Source of the DNA: Paraburkholderia madseniana
GTDB lineage: Bacteria; Pseudomonadota; Gammaproteobacteria; Burkholderiales; Burkholderiaceae
Direction of reading: 5' to 3'
Assembly: GCF_009690905.1 (NCBI RefSeq)
Contig: NZ_VOSW01000027.1
Coordinates: 1 to 64,000 of the forward strand
DNA: 64,000 bases
Part shown: positions 1 to 8,614 of the stretch, piece by piece
How the letters are laid out: every line of letters starts with the position of its first letter
Numbering within the stretch: position 1 is the stretch's first letter
Notes under the pieces: generated by a model
Seen by the model: the letters and a program-made list of their open reading frames with translations, nothing else
The model's database searches: none
What the model was told of the DNA's origin: nothing
Translations under genes and position numbers: made by a program

Positions 1-100
1 GCTGAAAGTCGTTGAGCCGCCGAAGCGCTCCGCCGGTGTGAAGGTGCCGGATGTGAAGACGCTGGTCGAGAAGCTGAAGACCGAAGCCAAGGTGCTGTGA
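1..100 (+). CDS. etfB: Electron transfer flavoprotein beta subunit, C-terminal end (partial)
   Basis: Only the last 32 codons are present. They are read from base 2 and stop at the TGA at 98-100. The tail has the Lys-rich pattern (KRSAGVKVP..., then a TLVEKLKTEAKVL helix) typical of the C-terminus of EtfB. EtfB binds AMP and pairs with EtfA to pass electrons from acyl-CoA dehydrogenases to ETF-ubiquinone oxidoreductase. The identification rests on this tail and on etfA starting 13 bases downstream. The gene begins outside the window. Confidence 0.9.
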   Translation, partial: LKVVEPPKRSAGVKVPDVKTLVEKLKTEAKVL

Positions 101-113
101 GGAGACGGACGAA

Positions 114-1049
114 ATGACGAATCTGGTTATTGCAGAACACGACAACGCGTCGATTAAGGCCGCGACGCTGAACACGATTGCAGCCGCGCAGAAGATTGGT
201 GGCGATATCCACGTGCTGGTCGCAGGGCACAACGCACAAGCCGCGGCGGATGCGGCAGCGAAGATTGCAGGTGTTTCGAAGGTCCTGCTGGCCGACGCGG
301 CGCAACTCGAAGCGGGTCTGGCGGAAAACGTCCAGGCAACCGTGATGAACATCGCGAAGGACTACACGCACATCCTGACGCCGGCGACCGCCTACGGCAA
401 GAACATCGCACCGCGCATCGCCGCGAAGCTCGACGTCGCGCAGATCAGCGACATCACCGCAGTGGACAGCGCCGACACGTTCGAGCGCCCGATCTACGCA
501 GGCAACGCGATCGCCACGGTTCAATCTCAAGATCCGATCAAGGTCATCACGGTTCGCACGACCGGCTTCGACCCGGTGGCAGCAGAAGGCGGCAGCGCAA
601 CGGTCGAGAAGATCGACGCGGCAGCTGATACGGGCCTCTCGCAGTTCGTGAGCCGTGAAGTGACAAAGCTGGACCGTCCGGAGCTGACCTCGGCGAAGAT
701 CATTGTCTCGGGTGGCCGTGGTCTGGGCAACGGCGAGAACTACACGAAGGTCCTCGAGCCGCTGGCGGACAAGCTGAACGCAGCGCTGGGCGCCTCGCGT
801 GCAGCTGTCGATGCGGGCTTCGTGCCGAACGACTATCAGGTCGGTCAAACCGGCAAGATCGTCGCGCCGCAACTGTACATCGCTGTCGGCATCTCGGGCG
901 CGATCCAGCATCTGGCCGGCATGAAGGACTCGAAGGTCATCGTGGCGATCAACAAGGACGCGGAAGCGCCGATTTTCAGCGTCGCTGATTATGGTCTGGT
1001 GGGTGACCTGTTTACGCTCGTGCCGGAACTCGTTAGCGAGCTCGGCTAA
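114..1049 (+). CDS. etfA: Electron transfer flavoprotein alpha subunit
   Basis: This 311-residue protein has the normal length for EtfA. The N-terminal half is the alpha/beta domain shared with EtfB. The C-terminal half is the FAD-binding domain, with the SGGRGLG motif near residue 200, a QVGQTGKIVAPQLYIA-type segment near 242 and GISGAIQH near 263, which contact FAD in known structures. A GGAG ribosome-binding site lies just after the etfB stop, so the two subunits are probably translated from one message. The heterodimer accepts electrons from flavin acyl-CoA dehydrogenases, one of which is encoded next. A hairpin terminator follows the gene. Confidence 0.97.
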   Translation: MTNLVIAEHDNASIKAATLNTIAAAQKIGGDIHVLVAGHNAQAAADAAAKIAGVSKVLLADAAQLEAGLAENVQATVMNIAKDYTHILTPATAYGKNIAPRIAAKLDVAQISDITAVDSADTFERPIYAGNAIATVQSQDPIKVITVRTTGFDPVAAEGGSATVEKIDAAADTGLSQFVSREVTKLDRPELTSAKIIVSGGRGLGNGENYTKVLEPLADKLNAALGASRAAVDAGFVPNDYQVGQTGKIVAPQLYIAVGISGAIQHLAGMKDSKVIVAINKDAEAPIFSVADYGLVGDLFTLVPELVSELG

Positions 1050-1090
1050 GCGCCTCAGCGCCGGTTAAAAGGCGTCTGGCAGCACACGAG

Positions 1091-1127
1091 AGGGCGCAGG
1101 ACCTATCAAGTCCGGCGCCCTTTTTTT
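1091..1127 (+). terminator. Rho-independent terminator after etfA
   Basis: AGGGCGC at 1091-1097 pairs with GCGCCCT at 1115-1121 and is followed by a T-run to 1127. It lies 42 bases after the etfA stop and ends the etfBA message before the acyl-CoA dehydrogenase gene. Confidence 0.85.
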
Positions 1128-1152
1128 ATCGACAGGCAGGAGGAGAACTGAA

Positions 1153-2943
1153 ATGAGCTATACGGCGCCCATCAAGGACATGCTGTTCGTGATGAAAGAA
1201 CTGGCCGGTCTCGAAGATATCGCGACGCTGCCGGGCTTCGAAGATGCAAACCTCGACACGGCTCAGGCCGTGCTCGAAGAATCGGCGAAACTATGCGGCG
1301 AAGTGCTGGCGCCGCTGAACGTCGAAGGTGATCGCAATCCGAGTAGCTGGAAAGACGGCGTGGTCACCGCCACGCCCGGTTTCAAGGACGCATTCCGCCA
1401 GTTCGGCGAAGGCGGCTGGCAAGGCGTGCAACATCCGGTCGACTACGAAGGCCAGGGTCTGCCCAAGCTGATCGCCACCGCCTGTATCGAGATGCTGAAC
1501 GCGTCGAACCTGTCGTTCGCGCTGTGTCCGCTGCTCACGGATGGCGCCATCGAGGCGCTGCTCACGGCGGGCAGCGAAGAGCAGAAGCAAACCTACGTGC
1601 CCAAGCTGATTTCCGGCGAGTGGACCGGCACGATGAACCTGACCGAGCCGCAAGCCGGCTCCGATCTCGCGCTGGTGCGCACGCGCGCCGAGCCGCAGGG
1701 CGATGGTTCGTTCAAGCTGTTCGGCACGAAGATTTTCATCACGTGGGGCGAGCACGACATGGCGAAGAACATCGCCCATCTCGTGCTGGCGCGCACGCCT
1801 GATGCACCGGAAGGCGTGAAGGGTATTTCGCTTTTCATCGTGCCGAAGTTTCTTATCAACGAAGACGGCTCGCTCGGGGAGCGTAACGACGTCCATTGCG
1901 TGTCGATCGAGCACAAGCTCGGCATCAAGGCGAGCCCGACCGCGGTGCTGCAATTCGGCGATCACGGCGGCGCGATCGGCCATCTGATCGGCGAAGAAAA
2001 TCGCGGCCTCGAGTACATGTTCATCATGATGAACGCGGCGCGTTTCGCGGTGGGCATGCAAGGTGTTGCCGTGTCGGATCGTGCGTATCAAAAGGCTGTG
2101 GCGTATGCGAAGGATCGCGTGCAAAGCCGGCCGGTGGATGGCTCCGCGAAGCAATCCGTGGCGATCATTCAGCACCCGGACGTGCGCCGCATGCTCGCCA
2201 CGATGCGTGGTCTCACCGAAGCATCGCGCGCATTGGCGTATGTCGCCGCGGCTCACTGCGATATCGCACATCGTCATCCCGACGAAGCGAAGAGCGCCGA
2301 GCATCAGGCGATTTACGAATACCTCGTGCCGATCGTGAAGGGCTGGAGCACGGAGCTGTCGATCGATGTGACGAGCCTTGGCGTGCAGGTACATGGCGGC
2401 ATGGGCTTCATCGAAGAAACCGGCGCCGCGCAGTACTACCGCGACGCGCGCATTCTGCCGATCTACGAAGGGACGACCGCGATCCAGGCCAATGACCTGA
2501 TCGGCCGCAAGACCGTGCGCGACGGTGGCAAGGTGGCGAAGGCGCTGCTGGCCGACGTGGCTGAAACGATCGAAGCACTCGGCGCGCAGCAAGGCGCTGC
2601 GTTCGAATCGATGAAGAAGTATCTGGGCCAAGGGCATCGTTCGCTGAGCGCTGCGGTCGATTTTGTAGTCACTAACACGAAGAGCGATCCGAACGCGGTG
2701 TTCGCCGGCAGCGTGCCGTATCTGAAGCTGGCGGGCGTTGTCCTGGGCGGCTGGCAGATGGCGCGTGCGTTGCTCGTGGCGGCTGAAAAGCGCGCTGAAG
2801 ATCCGTCGTTCTATGGCGCGAAGATCGCCACCGCGCAGTTCTATGCTGAGCATGTGCTGCCGCTGGCTTCGGCGTTGGAAGCTTCGATCGTCAGCGCGAA
2901 GGGTGGGGAGAGTGTGCTGGCGTTGTCGGAAGATCAGTTCTGA
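1153..2943 (+). CDS. Acyl-CoA dehydrogenase, long DmdC-like type
   Basis: The protein has 596 residues, longer than the roughly 380 of classical acyl-CoA dehydrogenases, which fits the subgroup containing DmdC (3-methylmercaptopropionyl-CoA dehydrogenase) and other long FadE-like enzymes with an extra C-terminal domain. The substrate/FAD motif MNLTEPQAGSD is near residue 160. QVHGGMGFIEETGAAQYYRDARILPIYEGTT, conserved across the family, is near residues 415-445. The enzyme should oxidise an acyl-CoA to the trans-2-enoyl-CoA and hand electrons to the neighbouring EtfAB. The true acyl substrate cannot be read from the sequence. An AGGAGGAG-like ribosome-binding site precedes the ATG. Confidence 0.93.
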   Translation: MSYTAPIKDMLFVMKELAGLEDIATLPGFEDANLDTAQAVLEESAKLCGEVLAPLNVEGDRNPSSWKDGVVTATPGFKDAFRQFGEGGWQGVQHPVDYEGQGLPKLIATACIEMLNASNLSFALCPLLTDGAIEALLTAGSEEQKQTYVPKLISGEWTGTMNLTEPQAGSDLALVRTRAEPQGDGSFKLFGTKIFITWGEHDMAKNIAHLVLARTPDAPEGVKGISLFIVPKFLINEDGSLGERNDVHCVSIEHKLGIKASPTAVLQFGDHGGAIGHLIGEENRGLEYMFIMMNAARFAVGMQGVAVSDRAYQKAVAYAKDRVQSRPVDGSAKQSVAIIQHPDVRRMLATMRGLTEASRALAYVAAAHCDIAHRHPDEAKSAEHQAIYEYLVPIVKGWSTELSIDVTSLGVQVHGGMGFIEETGAAQYYRDARILPIYEGTTAIQANDLIGRKTVRDGGKVAKALLADVAETIEALGAQQGAAFESMKKYLGQGHRSLSAAVDFVVTNTKSDPNAVFAGSVPYLKLAGVVLGGWQMARALLVAAEKRAEDPSFYGAKIATAQFYAEHVLPLASALEASIVSAKGGESVLALSEDQF

Positions 2944-2994
2944 TGTTGCGCTGCTTCTATTGAGCGATGTAGCAAAAACTCGTGTGTAAAAAGA

Positions 2995-3026
2995 AAAACG
3001 GCGCCCTTTTCGAGGCGCCGTTTTTC
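2995..3026. terminator. Bidirectional rho-independent terminator between convergent genes
   Basis: ACGGCGCC (2999-3006) and GGCGCCGT (3014-3021) form a stem flanked by A-rich and T-rich runs. It can end both the acyl-CoA dehydrogenase message (plus) and the dadA message (minus). Confidence 0.85.
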
Positions 3027-3095
3027 TTTGTCAGGCCGGTCCGTCTACGATGACAAACCGGCATAACCGCTCGCGAAGCGTTAAAACATTAAACC

Positions 3096-4382
3096 TTAGG
3101 CATAAGCCGGACGATGCGCACCGCCGATCTCGCCGAGATAGCGATGCACCGACAGATCATCCGCCTTGATAGCCGGCTGCTTGCTCGACATCACATCGGC
3201 CAGCAGTTGACCCGAGCCGCACGACATCGTCCAGCCCAGCGTGCCGTGACCCGTGTTCAGGAACAGGTTCGGCACGGGGGTGCGGCCGACGATCGGCGTG
3301 CCGTCCGGCGTCATCGGACGCAGGCCGGTCCAGAACGTAGCCTTCGACGTATCGCCGCCGCCCGGGAACAGATCGTTCACGCACAGTTCCAACGTTTCGC
3401 GGCGCGCCTGGCGCAGCGACTTGTCGAAGCCGACGATCTCCGCCATGCCGCCGACGCGAATCCGGTCGTCGAAGCGTGTGATCGCGATCTTGTACGTTTC
3501 GTCGAGCACGGTCGAAATCGGCGCGGATGCTTCGTTGACGATCGGCGCGGTGATCGAATAACCCTTGAGCGGGTAGACCGGAATCTTCACGAGACCGGAC
3601 AGGAATTTGGTCGAGTATGAACCGAGCGCTACGACAAACGAATCCGCGCGCACCAGTTCGTCGCCGCACTGCACGCCGGCGATGCGGTCGCCCGCCATGG
3701 CGAGGGAGTCGATCGGCGTGTTGTAGCGGAATTTGACGCCCAGTTGCTCTGCCATCGCGGCGAGGCGCGTGGTGAACATCTGGCAGTCGCCGGTTTCGTC
3801 GCCCGGCAGGCGCAGGCCGCCCGTCAGCTTGTGCGAGACCGCGGCGAGCGCCGGTTCGGCTTGCGCGAGTTCGGCCGGCGACAGCAGTTCATACGGCACG
3901 TTGGCGTCCCGCAGCACGGCGATGTCTTTCGCGGCGCCGTCGAACTGCTGTTGCGTGCGGAACACCTGCAGCGTGCCGCCGGTGCGGCCTTCGTACTGGA
4001 TGCCCGTTTCGGCGCGCAGCGCCTGCAAACAATCGCGGCTGTATTCGGCGAGGCGGACCATGCGGCCCTTGTTCACCGCATAACGCGCCGACGTGCAGTT
4101 CTGCAGCATCTGCCACATCCATTGCAACTGGAATTGTGTGCCGTCGAGACGGATCGCGAGCGGCGCATGTTTCTGGAACATCCACTTGACGGCCTTCAGC
4201 GGCACGCCCGGCGCGGCCCACGGCGACGCGTAGCCCGGCGAGATCTGGCCGGCATTGGCAAAGCTGGTTTCGAGCGCCGGGCCGGCCTCGCGATCGATGA
4301 CGGTCACTTCATGACCGGCGCGCGCGAGGTAATAAGCACTCGTCACTCCGACAACGCCACTGCCCAAAACGACGACTCGCAT
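3096..4382 (-). CDS. dadA: D-amino acid dehydrogenase (quinone-dependent), DadA
   Basis: The 428-residue product matches the length of DadA (about 432 residues). The N-terminus has the dinucleotide-binding motif GSGVVGVTSAYYLARAGHEV with the following acidic residue, typical of the FAD-dependent DAO fold. A C-terminal GHGTLGWTMSCGSGQLLADV segment is characteristic of DadA. The enzyme deaminates D-amino acids, chiefly D-alanine, to 2-oxo acids at the inner face of the membrane and reduces quinone. A divergent Lrp/AsnC-type regulator gene lies 169 bases upstream; in other proteobacteria such regulators control dadA in response to alanine. No alanine racemase gene (dadX) accompanies it here. Confidence 0.95.
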   Translation of the reverse strand: MRVVVLGSGVVGVTSAYYLARAGHEVTVIDREAGPALETSFANAGQISPGYASPWAAPGVPLKAVKWMFQKHAPLAIRLDGTQFQLQWMWQMLQNCTSARYAVNKGRMVRLAEYSRDCLQALRAETGIQYEGRTGGTLQVFRTQQQFDGAAKDIAVLRDANVPYELLSPAELAQAEPALAAVSHKLTGGLRLPGDETGDCQMFTTRLAAMAEQLGVKFRYNTPIDSLAMAGDRIAGVQCGDELVRADSFVVALGSYSTKFLSGLVKIPVYPLKGYSITAPIVNEASAPISTVLDETYKIAITRFDDRIRVGGMAEIVGFDKSLRQARRETLELCVNDLFPGGGDTSKATFWTGLRPMTPDGTPIVGRTPVPNLFLNTGHGTLGWTMSCGSGQLLADVMSSKQPAIKADDLSVHRYLGEIGGAHRPAYA

Positions 4383-4551
4383 AGCTGCTCCAGGATGTTC
4401 AATAAGAGGTCTGAGGGCGGTGCGCTTGTCGATTCGTTTGAATTCGTTCGATTAACGAGGTGTAACGCGGATCGCCCAGTGATAACCGCTATACTATTAA
4501 CAGTCAGGTAGGTTTTGTTATTGTATTTTCAAGATTTTCAGCAAAAACACC

Positions 4552-5040
4552 ATGCGTACACAGCGCCAACCGATCCGGGCTCTCGACAAACTCGATCACA
4601 AGATCCTGCGGCTCCTCCAGCAGGACGGCCGGATGGCGATGAAAGACCTCGCCGAGCAGGTCGGGCTGTCCGTCACGCCGTGCATCGAACGTGTCAAGCG
4701 AATGGAGCGCGACGGCGTGATCACCGGCTACCACGCGCGCGTGAACCCGGCTGAACTGGGTGCGGCGCTGCTGGTGTTCGTCGAGATCACGCTCGATCAC
4801 AAAAGCGGCAACATGTTCGACCAGTTCCGCCGCGAGGTGCAGAAGATCCCCGAGGTGCTGGAGTGCCACCTCGTCTCGGGCGACTTCGACTATCTGATCA
4901 AGGCGCGCATCGGCGAAATGGCCGACTACCGCAAACTGCTGGGCGACATCCTGCTGCAACTGCCCGGCGCGGTGCAGTCGAAGAGCTACGTGGTGATGGA
5001 AGAGATCAAGGAAACGCTGACGATTGCGGTTGGCGATTAG
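4552..5040 (+). CDS. lrp: Lrp/AsnC family transcriptional regulator, probable dadA regulator
   Basis: The protein has 162 residues. An AsnC-type winged helix-turn-helix spans about residues 10-70 (LDKLDHKILRLLQQDGRMAMKDLAEQVGLS, then CIERVKRMERDGVI). A RAM ligand-binding domain follows at about 75-150, with the conserved VSGDFDYLIK motif. It is encoded divergently from dadA. This arrangement, and strong similarity to leucine-responsive Lrp, suggests that it activates dadA when D- or L-alanine or leucine is present. The shared intergenic region (4383-4551) is AT-rich near 4480-4530, as expected for Lrp-bent DNA. No strong ribosome-binding site is visible before the ATG. Confidence 0.9.
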   Translation: MRTQRQPIRALDKLDHKILRLLQQDGRMAMKDLAEQVGLSVTPCIERVKRMERDGVITGYHARVNPAELGAALLVFVEITLDHKSGNMFDQFRREVQKIPEVLECHLVSGDFDYLIKARIGEMADYRKLLGDILLQLPGAVQSKSYVVMEEIKETLTIAVGD

Positions 5041-5085
5041 CTCGCGCGGGAGTTGCGCAGCTGGACTCGACAAACGGCGTAAACA

Positions 5086-5101
5086 CTGTATATTTATACA
5101 G
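5086..5101. promoter_or_regulatory. LexA-binding site (SOS box)
   Basis: The sequence CTGTATATTTATACAG is a perfect CTGT-N8-ACAG palindrome with the AT-rich core of the proteobacterial LexA consensus. It lies 37 bases before the GTG start of the radical SAM gene and 45 bases after the lrp stop, where it could block a promoter of the former. Confidence 0.82.
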
Positions 5102-5138
5102 GTGTTTTGCGCCGTTTTGCATTTTGCGTGCTCCAGCC

Positions 5139-6284
5139 GTGACCGATTCCGACACCCACTCCGCCAACGAATTTCCGATTGCTCCGCCCACGCCTCGCAA
5201 GGGGCGCGGTGCGGTGACGAACCTGCAAGGCCGTTACGAAGTCGACCAGCGTGAAGTGGTGGACGACGGCTGGCTTTCGTCGCCGGAGGAAGACGGCGAG
5301 CCCAAGGTTTTACGCACGCAGGTTTTCGAAGAGCGGGCCAAAACCATTCTCACGCGCAACGCGTCGCCGGATATTCCGTTCAGCGTGTCGCTCAATCCGT
5401 ATCGGGGCTGCGAACATGGCTGCATCTACTGCTTCGCGCGGCCCACACATAGTTATCTAGGGCTGTCGCCGGGGCTCGACTTCGAAAGCCGCATCTACGC
5501 GAAGATCAATGCGCCGGAGTTGCTCGAGCGCGAGTTATCGAAGAAGTCCTATGTCCCGGAGCCGATCGCGCTCGGCGTCAATACCGACGCCTGGCAACCC
5601 GTCGAGCGCGATTTGCGCCTCACCCGGCGAGTGATCGAAGTGCTCAGCGAGCGCGGCCATCCGTTCGCGGCGATCACCAAATCGTCGCTGATCGAGCGGG
5701 ATATCGATCTGCTCGCACCTATGGCGGCGCGCGGGCAGTTCATGGCGGCTATCACGATCACCACGCTGGACGCCGAGATCGCGCGCACGCTTGAGCCGCG
5801 TGCCGCCACGCCGTCGCGTCGATTGCGCACGATCCGTACGTTGAGCGAGGCGGGCATTCCGGTTGGCGTCAGCATCGCGCCGGTGATTCCCTTCGTCACC
5901 GAGCCGGACATGGAGCGTGTGCTGGAAGCCTGTGCAGAGGCCGGCGCAAGCAATGCGAGCTACATCGTGCTGCGTTTGCCTTGGGAAGTTGCGCCGCTAT
6001 TCAAGGATTGGCTCGCGGCGCATTTTCCCGATCGGGCTGATCGGGTGATGAGTCGCGTGCACGATATGCGGGGCGGGAAGGACTACGACTCGAACTTCGC
6101 CACTCGAATGAAGGGGGAAGGCTTGTGGGCGGACCTGCTGAAGCAGCGCTTCCACAATGCTGTGCGCCGGCTCGGGCTAAACCGGCGCGACCGCGGCATT
6201 CTCGATATGTCGCATTTTCGCCGGGTTGAGCCGGTGCACACTGAACTGCCGCCGCGCGACAATCCACAATTGAGGCTCTTTTAG
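5139..6284 (+). CDS. PA0069-family radical SAM protein (SOS-controlled)
   Basis: The product is about 381 residues if translation starts at the GTG at 5139. The reading frame is open further upstream, but that part overlaps lrp and the SOS box, so it is unlikely to be translated. The radical SAM cluster motif CEHGCIYCFARP (CX3CX2C) is near residue 85, within LNPYRGCEHGCIYC, the signature of the family related to spore photoproduct lyase (PA0069, Rv2578c). The pattern SIAPVIPFVTEPDMERVLEA lies in the central barrel. The family's reaction is not established. A perfect LexA box immediately upstream points to a role in the DNA-damage response. No strong ribosome-binding site precedes the GTG, so the start is uncertain. 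Confidence 0.88.
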   Translation: MTDSDTHSANEFPIAPPTPRKGRGAVTNLQGRYEVDQREVVDDGWLSSPEEDGEPKVLRTQVFEERAKTILTRNASPDIPFSVSLNPYRGCEHGCIYCFARPTHSYLGLSPGLDFESRIYAKINAPELLERELSKKSYVPEPIALGVNTDAWQPVERDLRLTRRVIEVLSERGHPFAAITKSSLIERDIDLLAPMAARGQFMAAITITTLDAEIARTLEPRAATPSRRLRTIRTLSEAGIPVGVSIAPVIPFVTEPDMERVLEACAEAGASNASYIVLRLPWEVAPLFKDWLAAHFPDRADRVMSRVHDMRGGKDYDSNFATRMKGEGLWADLLKQRFHNAVRRLGLNRRDRGILDMSHFRRVEPVHTELPPRDNPQLRLF

Positions 6285-6300
6285 CGCGGCGCGCGGTGGG

Positions 6301-6768
6301 TCATTGCGACAGCGCTTTGGCGGCTTGCACCTGACCTTCGAAGTAAGTCTGGAACGAGATCGCGAGGCCCGTCATGAGGAGGAACGCGCCGATCAGCAGC
6401 GAAAAGATCACGATGAAAATGACGGTCCAGCCAGAGCGGCTTTTGCGCTGGGTTTGCACGTTGAACTGCGCGTCCCATTTTTCATCCGGGCGCAGGCCAT
6501 AGACGATCGCGGCCAGAAAGGCTGAGAGCAGCGAGACGGCGCCGAAAAACGCGAGCACCCAGCCGAGCATCGAGGCCCGTTCGCTCGCCACCACCAGCAT
6601 GGCGCCCGGAATCCCGATCAACGTGCCGAGCAAGTGCGCCCAGCCGTAGATGTCGCGCAAGCCGTACAGATAGAAGCGGTGGGCGCCGAGGCTGCCGAAG
6701 AAGAAGGCCAGCGCGGCGGTAATCGTCTTGGATCTGAAATACGAGGAAGTCGAAGCAAGGGTGGACAT
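6301..6768 (-). CDS. TM2-domain inner-membrane protein
   Basis: The protein is 155 residues if the second in-frame ATG (6766-6768) is used; an upstream ATG would give 178. A TM2 domain lies at about residues 10-80: KTITAALAFFFGSLGAHRFYLYG carries the G-x-x-G-x-H-x-F-Y-L-G motif. A third helix follows (VLAFFGAVSLLSAFLAAIVYG), and a fourth near the C-terminus (WTVIFIVIFSLLIGAFLLM). The role of TM2 proteins in bacteria is unknown. The gene converges on the radical SAM gene, with 16 bases between the stops. Confidence 0.72.
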   Translation of the reverse strand: MSTLASTSSYFRSKTITAALAFFFGSLGAHRFYLYGLRDIYGWAHLLGTLIGIPGAMLVVASERASMLGWVLAFFGAVSLLSAFLAAIVYGLRPDEKWDAQFNVQTQRKSRSGWTVIFIVIFSLLIGAFLLMTGLAISFQTYFEGQVQAAKALSQ

Positions 6769-6861
6769 GTAGGCGAGGGCAGAGTGACAGGCTGTCGAAA
6801 AGGAGCGGGGCGTCGGTGGGCGTGGGCCGACGCGCATTCTACGCCCGCTGCGCGCTTACGG

Positions 6862-8136
6862 CTAAGGCTGAGGCGCGGAATAGGTCACGCGATAGACCGC
6901 GCCGGCGTAGTCGTCGCTGATCAGGAGTGAGCCGTCGGGCATCGGCTGCACGTCGGCGGGGCGGCCCCATACCGCTTCGCCCGGCTGGAGCCAGCCTTCG
7001 GCAAAGACCTCCTGGTGCGCGTTGCTGCCGTCCGGGTTGGTAATCACCCGCACGACGCGGTAGCCGACCTTCTTGCTGCGATTCCACGAGCCGTGCTCGG
7101 CGATAAAAATATTGTCGCGATATGCGGCCGGGAACATCGAGCCACTGTAAAAGCGCATGCCGAGCGAGGCGACGTGCGCGCCGAGTTTGACAACCGGCGG
7201 TGTGAAGGCGCTGCATGGATGGTCCTTGCCGAATTCGGGGTCGGGCGTGTCGCCGCCATGGCAGTACGGAAAGCCGAAATCCATGCCTGCACGCGGCGCG
7301 CGGTTGAGTTTGTCGTCCGGTACGTCGTCGCCCATCAGGTCGCGGCCGTTGTCGGTGAACCACAACTCATGTGTCACCGGATGCCACGCGAAGCCGACGG
7401 AGTTGCGAACGCCACGCGCCACGATTTCATAATGGCTGCCGTCCGGGTCCATGCGGCCGATCATCCCAAAGCGGTCGCGGTCTTTCAGGCAGACGTTGCA
7501 GGGCGCGCCTTGCGGCACGTACAGCTTGCCATCCGGCCCGAAAGCGATGAATTTCCAGCCATGATGGGTCTCTGTCGGCAGTGTGTCGGTGACCACGACC
7601 GGCTTGGGCGGATCATTCAGATGAGCGTCAATCGCGTCAAAGCGTAGAATTTTCGACACTGCGGAGACGTACAGCGTGCCATCCCGCCACGCCACGCCCG
7701 CCGGCGTTTCCAGGCCGGAGGCGACCACGTGGCGAGCCGTGACGCGTCCACTCTGCAATTCGAGCGCGTAGACGTGGCCGTCAAGGCTGCCTATATAAAG
7801 AATGCCCTTCGGTGAGAGCGCCATGGCCCGCGCGCTCGGTACGGCGTCCGAGAGGACCTCGATGTGGAAGCCGGGCGGCAGTTTGATGCGCTCGACCGGT
7901 AGCGCGGCCAGCACCGGCAGGGCCGTGGCGGCGAGCAACAAGGCAGCGCCTGCTCGCAGGGCCTGAATGCGGGCGGCACGCGAAAAGCCTGTAATCAGCG
8001 AAAAGCGGGCAACTCGCCGAAAGACGGCGAATGAAGCGAGAAAAAACGCAGATGGCGGCAGGCGTTTCACGGGCGCTCCGTCAGGTAATTCGGGCGTCTC
8101 GGCGCGATTCGAGGCCTGTGCCTGTATGGACGGCAC
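6862..8136 (-). CDS. Secreted PQQ-type sorbosone/glucose dehydrogenase-like beta-propeller
   Basis: The protein has 424 residues. An Arg-rich stretch is followed by a hydrophobic segment ending in ALPVLAA (about residues 63-80), which reads as an export signal with an unusually long N-region. The remainder is a soluble glucose dehydrogenase/sorbosone dehydrogenase-like six-bladed propeller, with LAFGPDGKLYV-like blade repeats, ETHHGW near 190, RGVRNSVGFAWHP near 250 and WFTDNGRD. GSWNRSKKVGYRVVR near 365 is typical of the L-sorbosone dehydrogenase group. Cysteines in GAPCNVC and HPCSAF may form disulfides. It probably oxidises an aldose or aldehyde in the periplasm using PQQ; the substrate is unknown. 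No other ATG, GTG or TTG in the signal region suggests a shorter start. Confidence 0.82.
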   Translation of the reverse strand: MPSIQAQASNRAETPELPDGAPVKRLPPSAFFLASFAVFRRVARFSLITGFSRAARIQALRAGAALLLAATALPVLAALPVERIKLPPGFHIEVLSDAVPSARAMALSPKGILYIGSLDGHVYALELQSGRVTARHVVASGLETPAGVAWRDGTLYVSAVSKILRFDAIDAHLNDPPKPVVVTDTLPTETHHGWKFIAFGPDGKLYVPQGAPCNVCLKDRDRFGMIGRMDPDGSHYEIVARGVRNSVGFAWHPVTHELWFTDNGRDLMGDDVPDDKLNRAPRAGMDFGFPYCHGGDTPDPEFGKDHPCSAFTPPVVKLGAHVASLGMRFYSGSMFPAAYRDNIFIAEHGSWNRSKKVGYRVVRVITNPDGSNAHQEVFAEGWLQPGEAVWGRPADVQPMPDGSLLISDDYAGAVYRVTYSAPQP

Positions 8137-8168
8137 AACCCCGTCGTGCAGTTTATCCCGGTAAGTGT

Positions 8169-8197
8169 TTGTTATGGCGTCGGTTTCCCGCTATAAT
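8169..8197 (+). promoter_or_regulatory. Sigma-70 type promoter of the rpsP operon
   Basis: TTGTTA at 8169-8174 and a perfect TATAAT at 8192-8197 are separated by 17 bases. Transcription would start near 8204, giving a leader of about 39 bases before rpsP. Confidence 0.75.
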
Positions 8198-8242
8198 CGC
8201 GTGTTTCAGTCGTTCCGAACCCCGGTTTTCAAGGATTCTAGT

Positions 8243-8497
8243 ATGGTCATCATCCGCTTGGCTCGTGGCGGCTCCAAGAAGCGCCCGTTCTACAACATCG
8301 TCGCAACCGATTCGCGTAACCGTCGTGACGGCCGCTTCATCGAACGCGTTGGCTTCTACAACCCGGTCGCTACGAAGGGTGAGTCGCTGCGTATCGCTCA
8401 AGACCGCCTGACGTACTGGCAAGGTGTTGGCGCACAACTGTCGCCGACCGTTCAGCGTCTCGTGAAAGAAGCGCAAAAGGCGCAGCCGGCTGCTTAA
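8243..8497 (+). CDS. rpsP: 30S ribosomal protein S16
   Basis: The 84-residue product starts [20 protein letters not shown], the unmistakable S16 N-terminus, followed by the [14 protein letters not shown] motif. S16 is an assembly protein of the small ribosomal subunit. An in-frame ATG 78 bases upstream would add 26 residues unlike S16 and overlap the promoter, so it is not used. It is the first gene of the conserved rpsP-rimM-trmD-rplS operon. Confidence 0.98.
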
Positions 8498-8614
8498 TGG
8501 TAGCTAGCATGCGTATCGTCGTCGGTTCGGCCGGCGGCTCGCGCAGCTTGCGTGAGCAGTCCGATGCGCGAGTTTTGCTGAAGCAGACGTCGAAGTTGGC
8601 AGCGAGGTTCTCTT

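Noticed and set aside
1291..2853. 520-codon open frame on the minus strand
   Set aside because: It is antisense to the acyl-CoA dehydrogenase, His/Arg-rich and without a family pattern. GC-rich codon third positions keep such frames open.
4863..5138. Upstream extension of the radical SAM frame
   Set aside because: It overlaps lrp in another frame and runs through the LexA box. The family N-terminus begins after the GTG at 5139.
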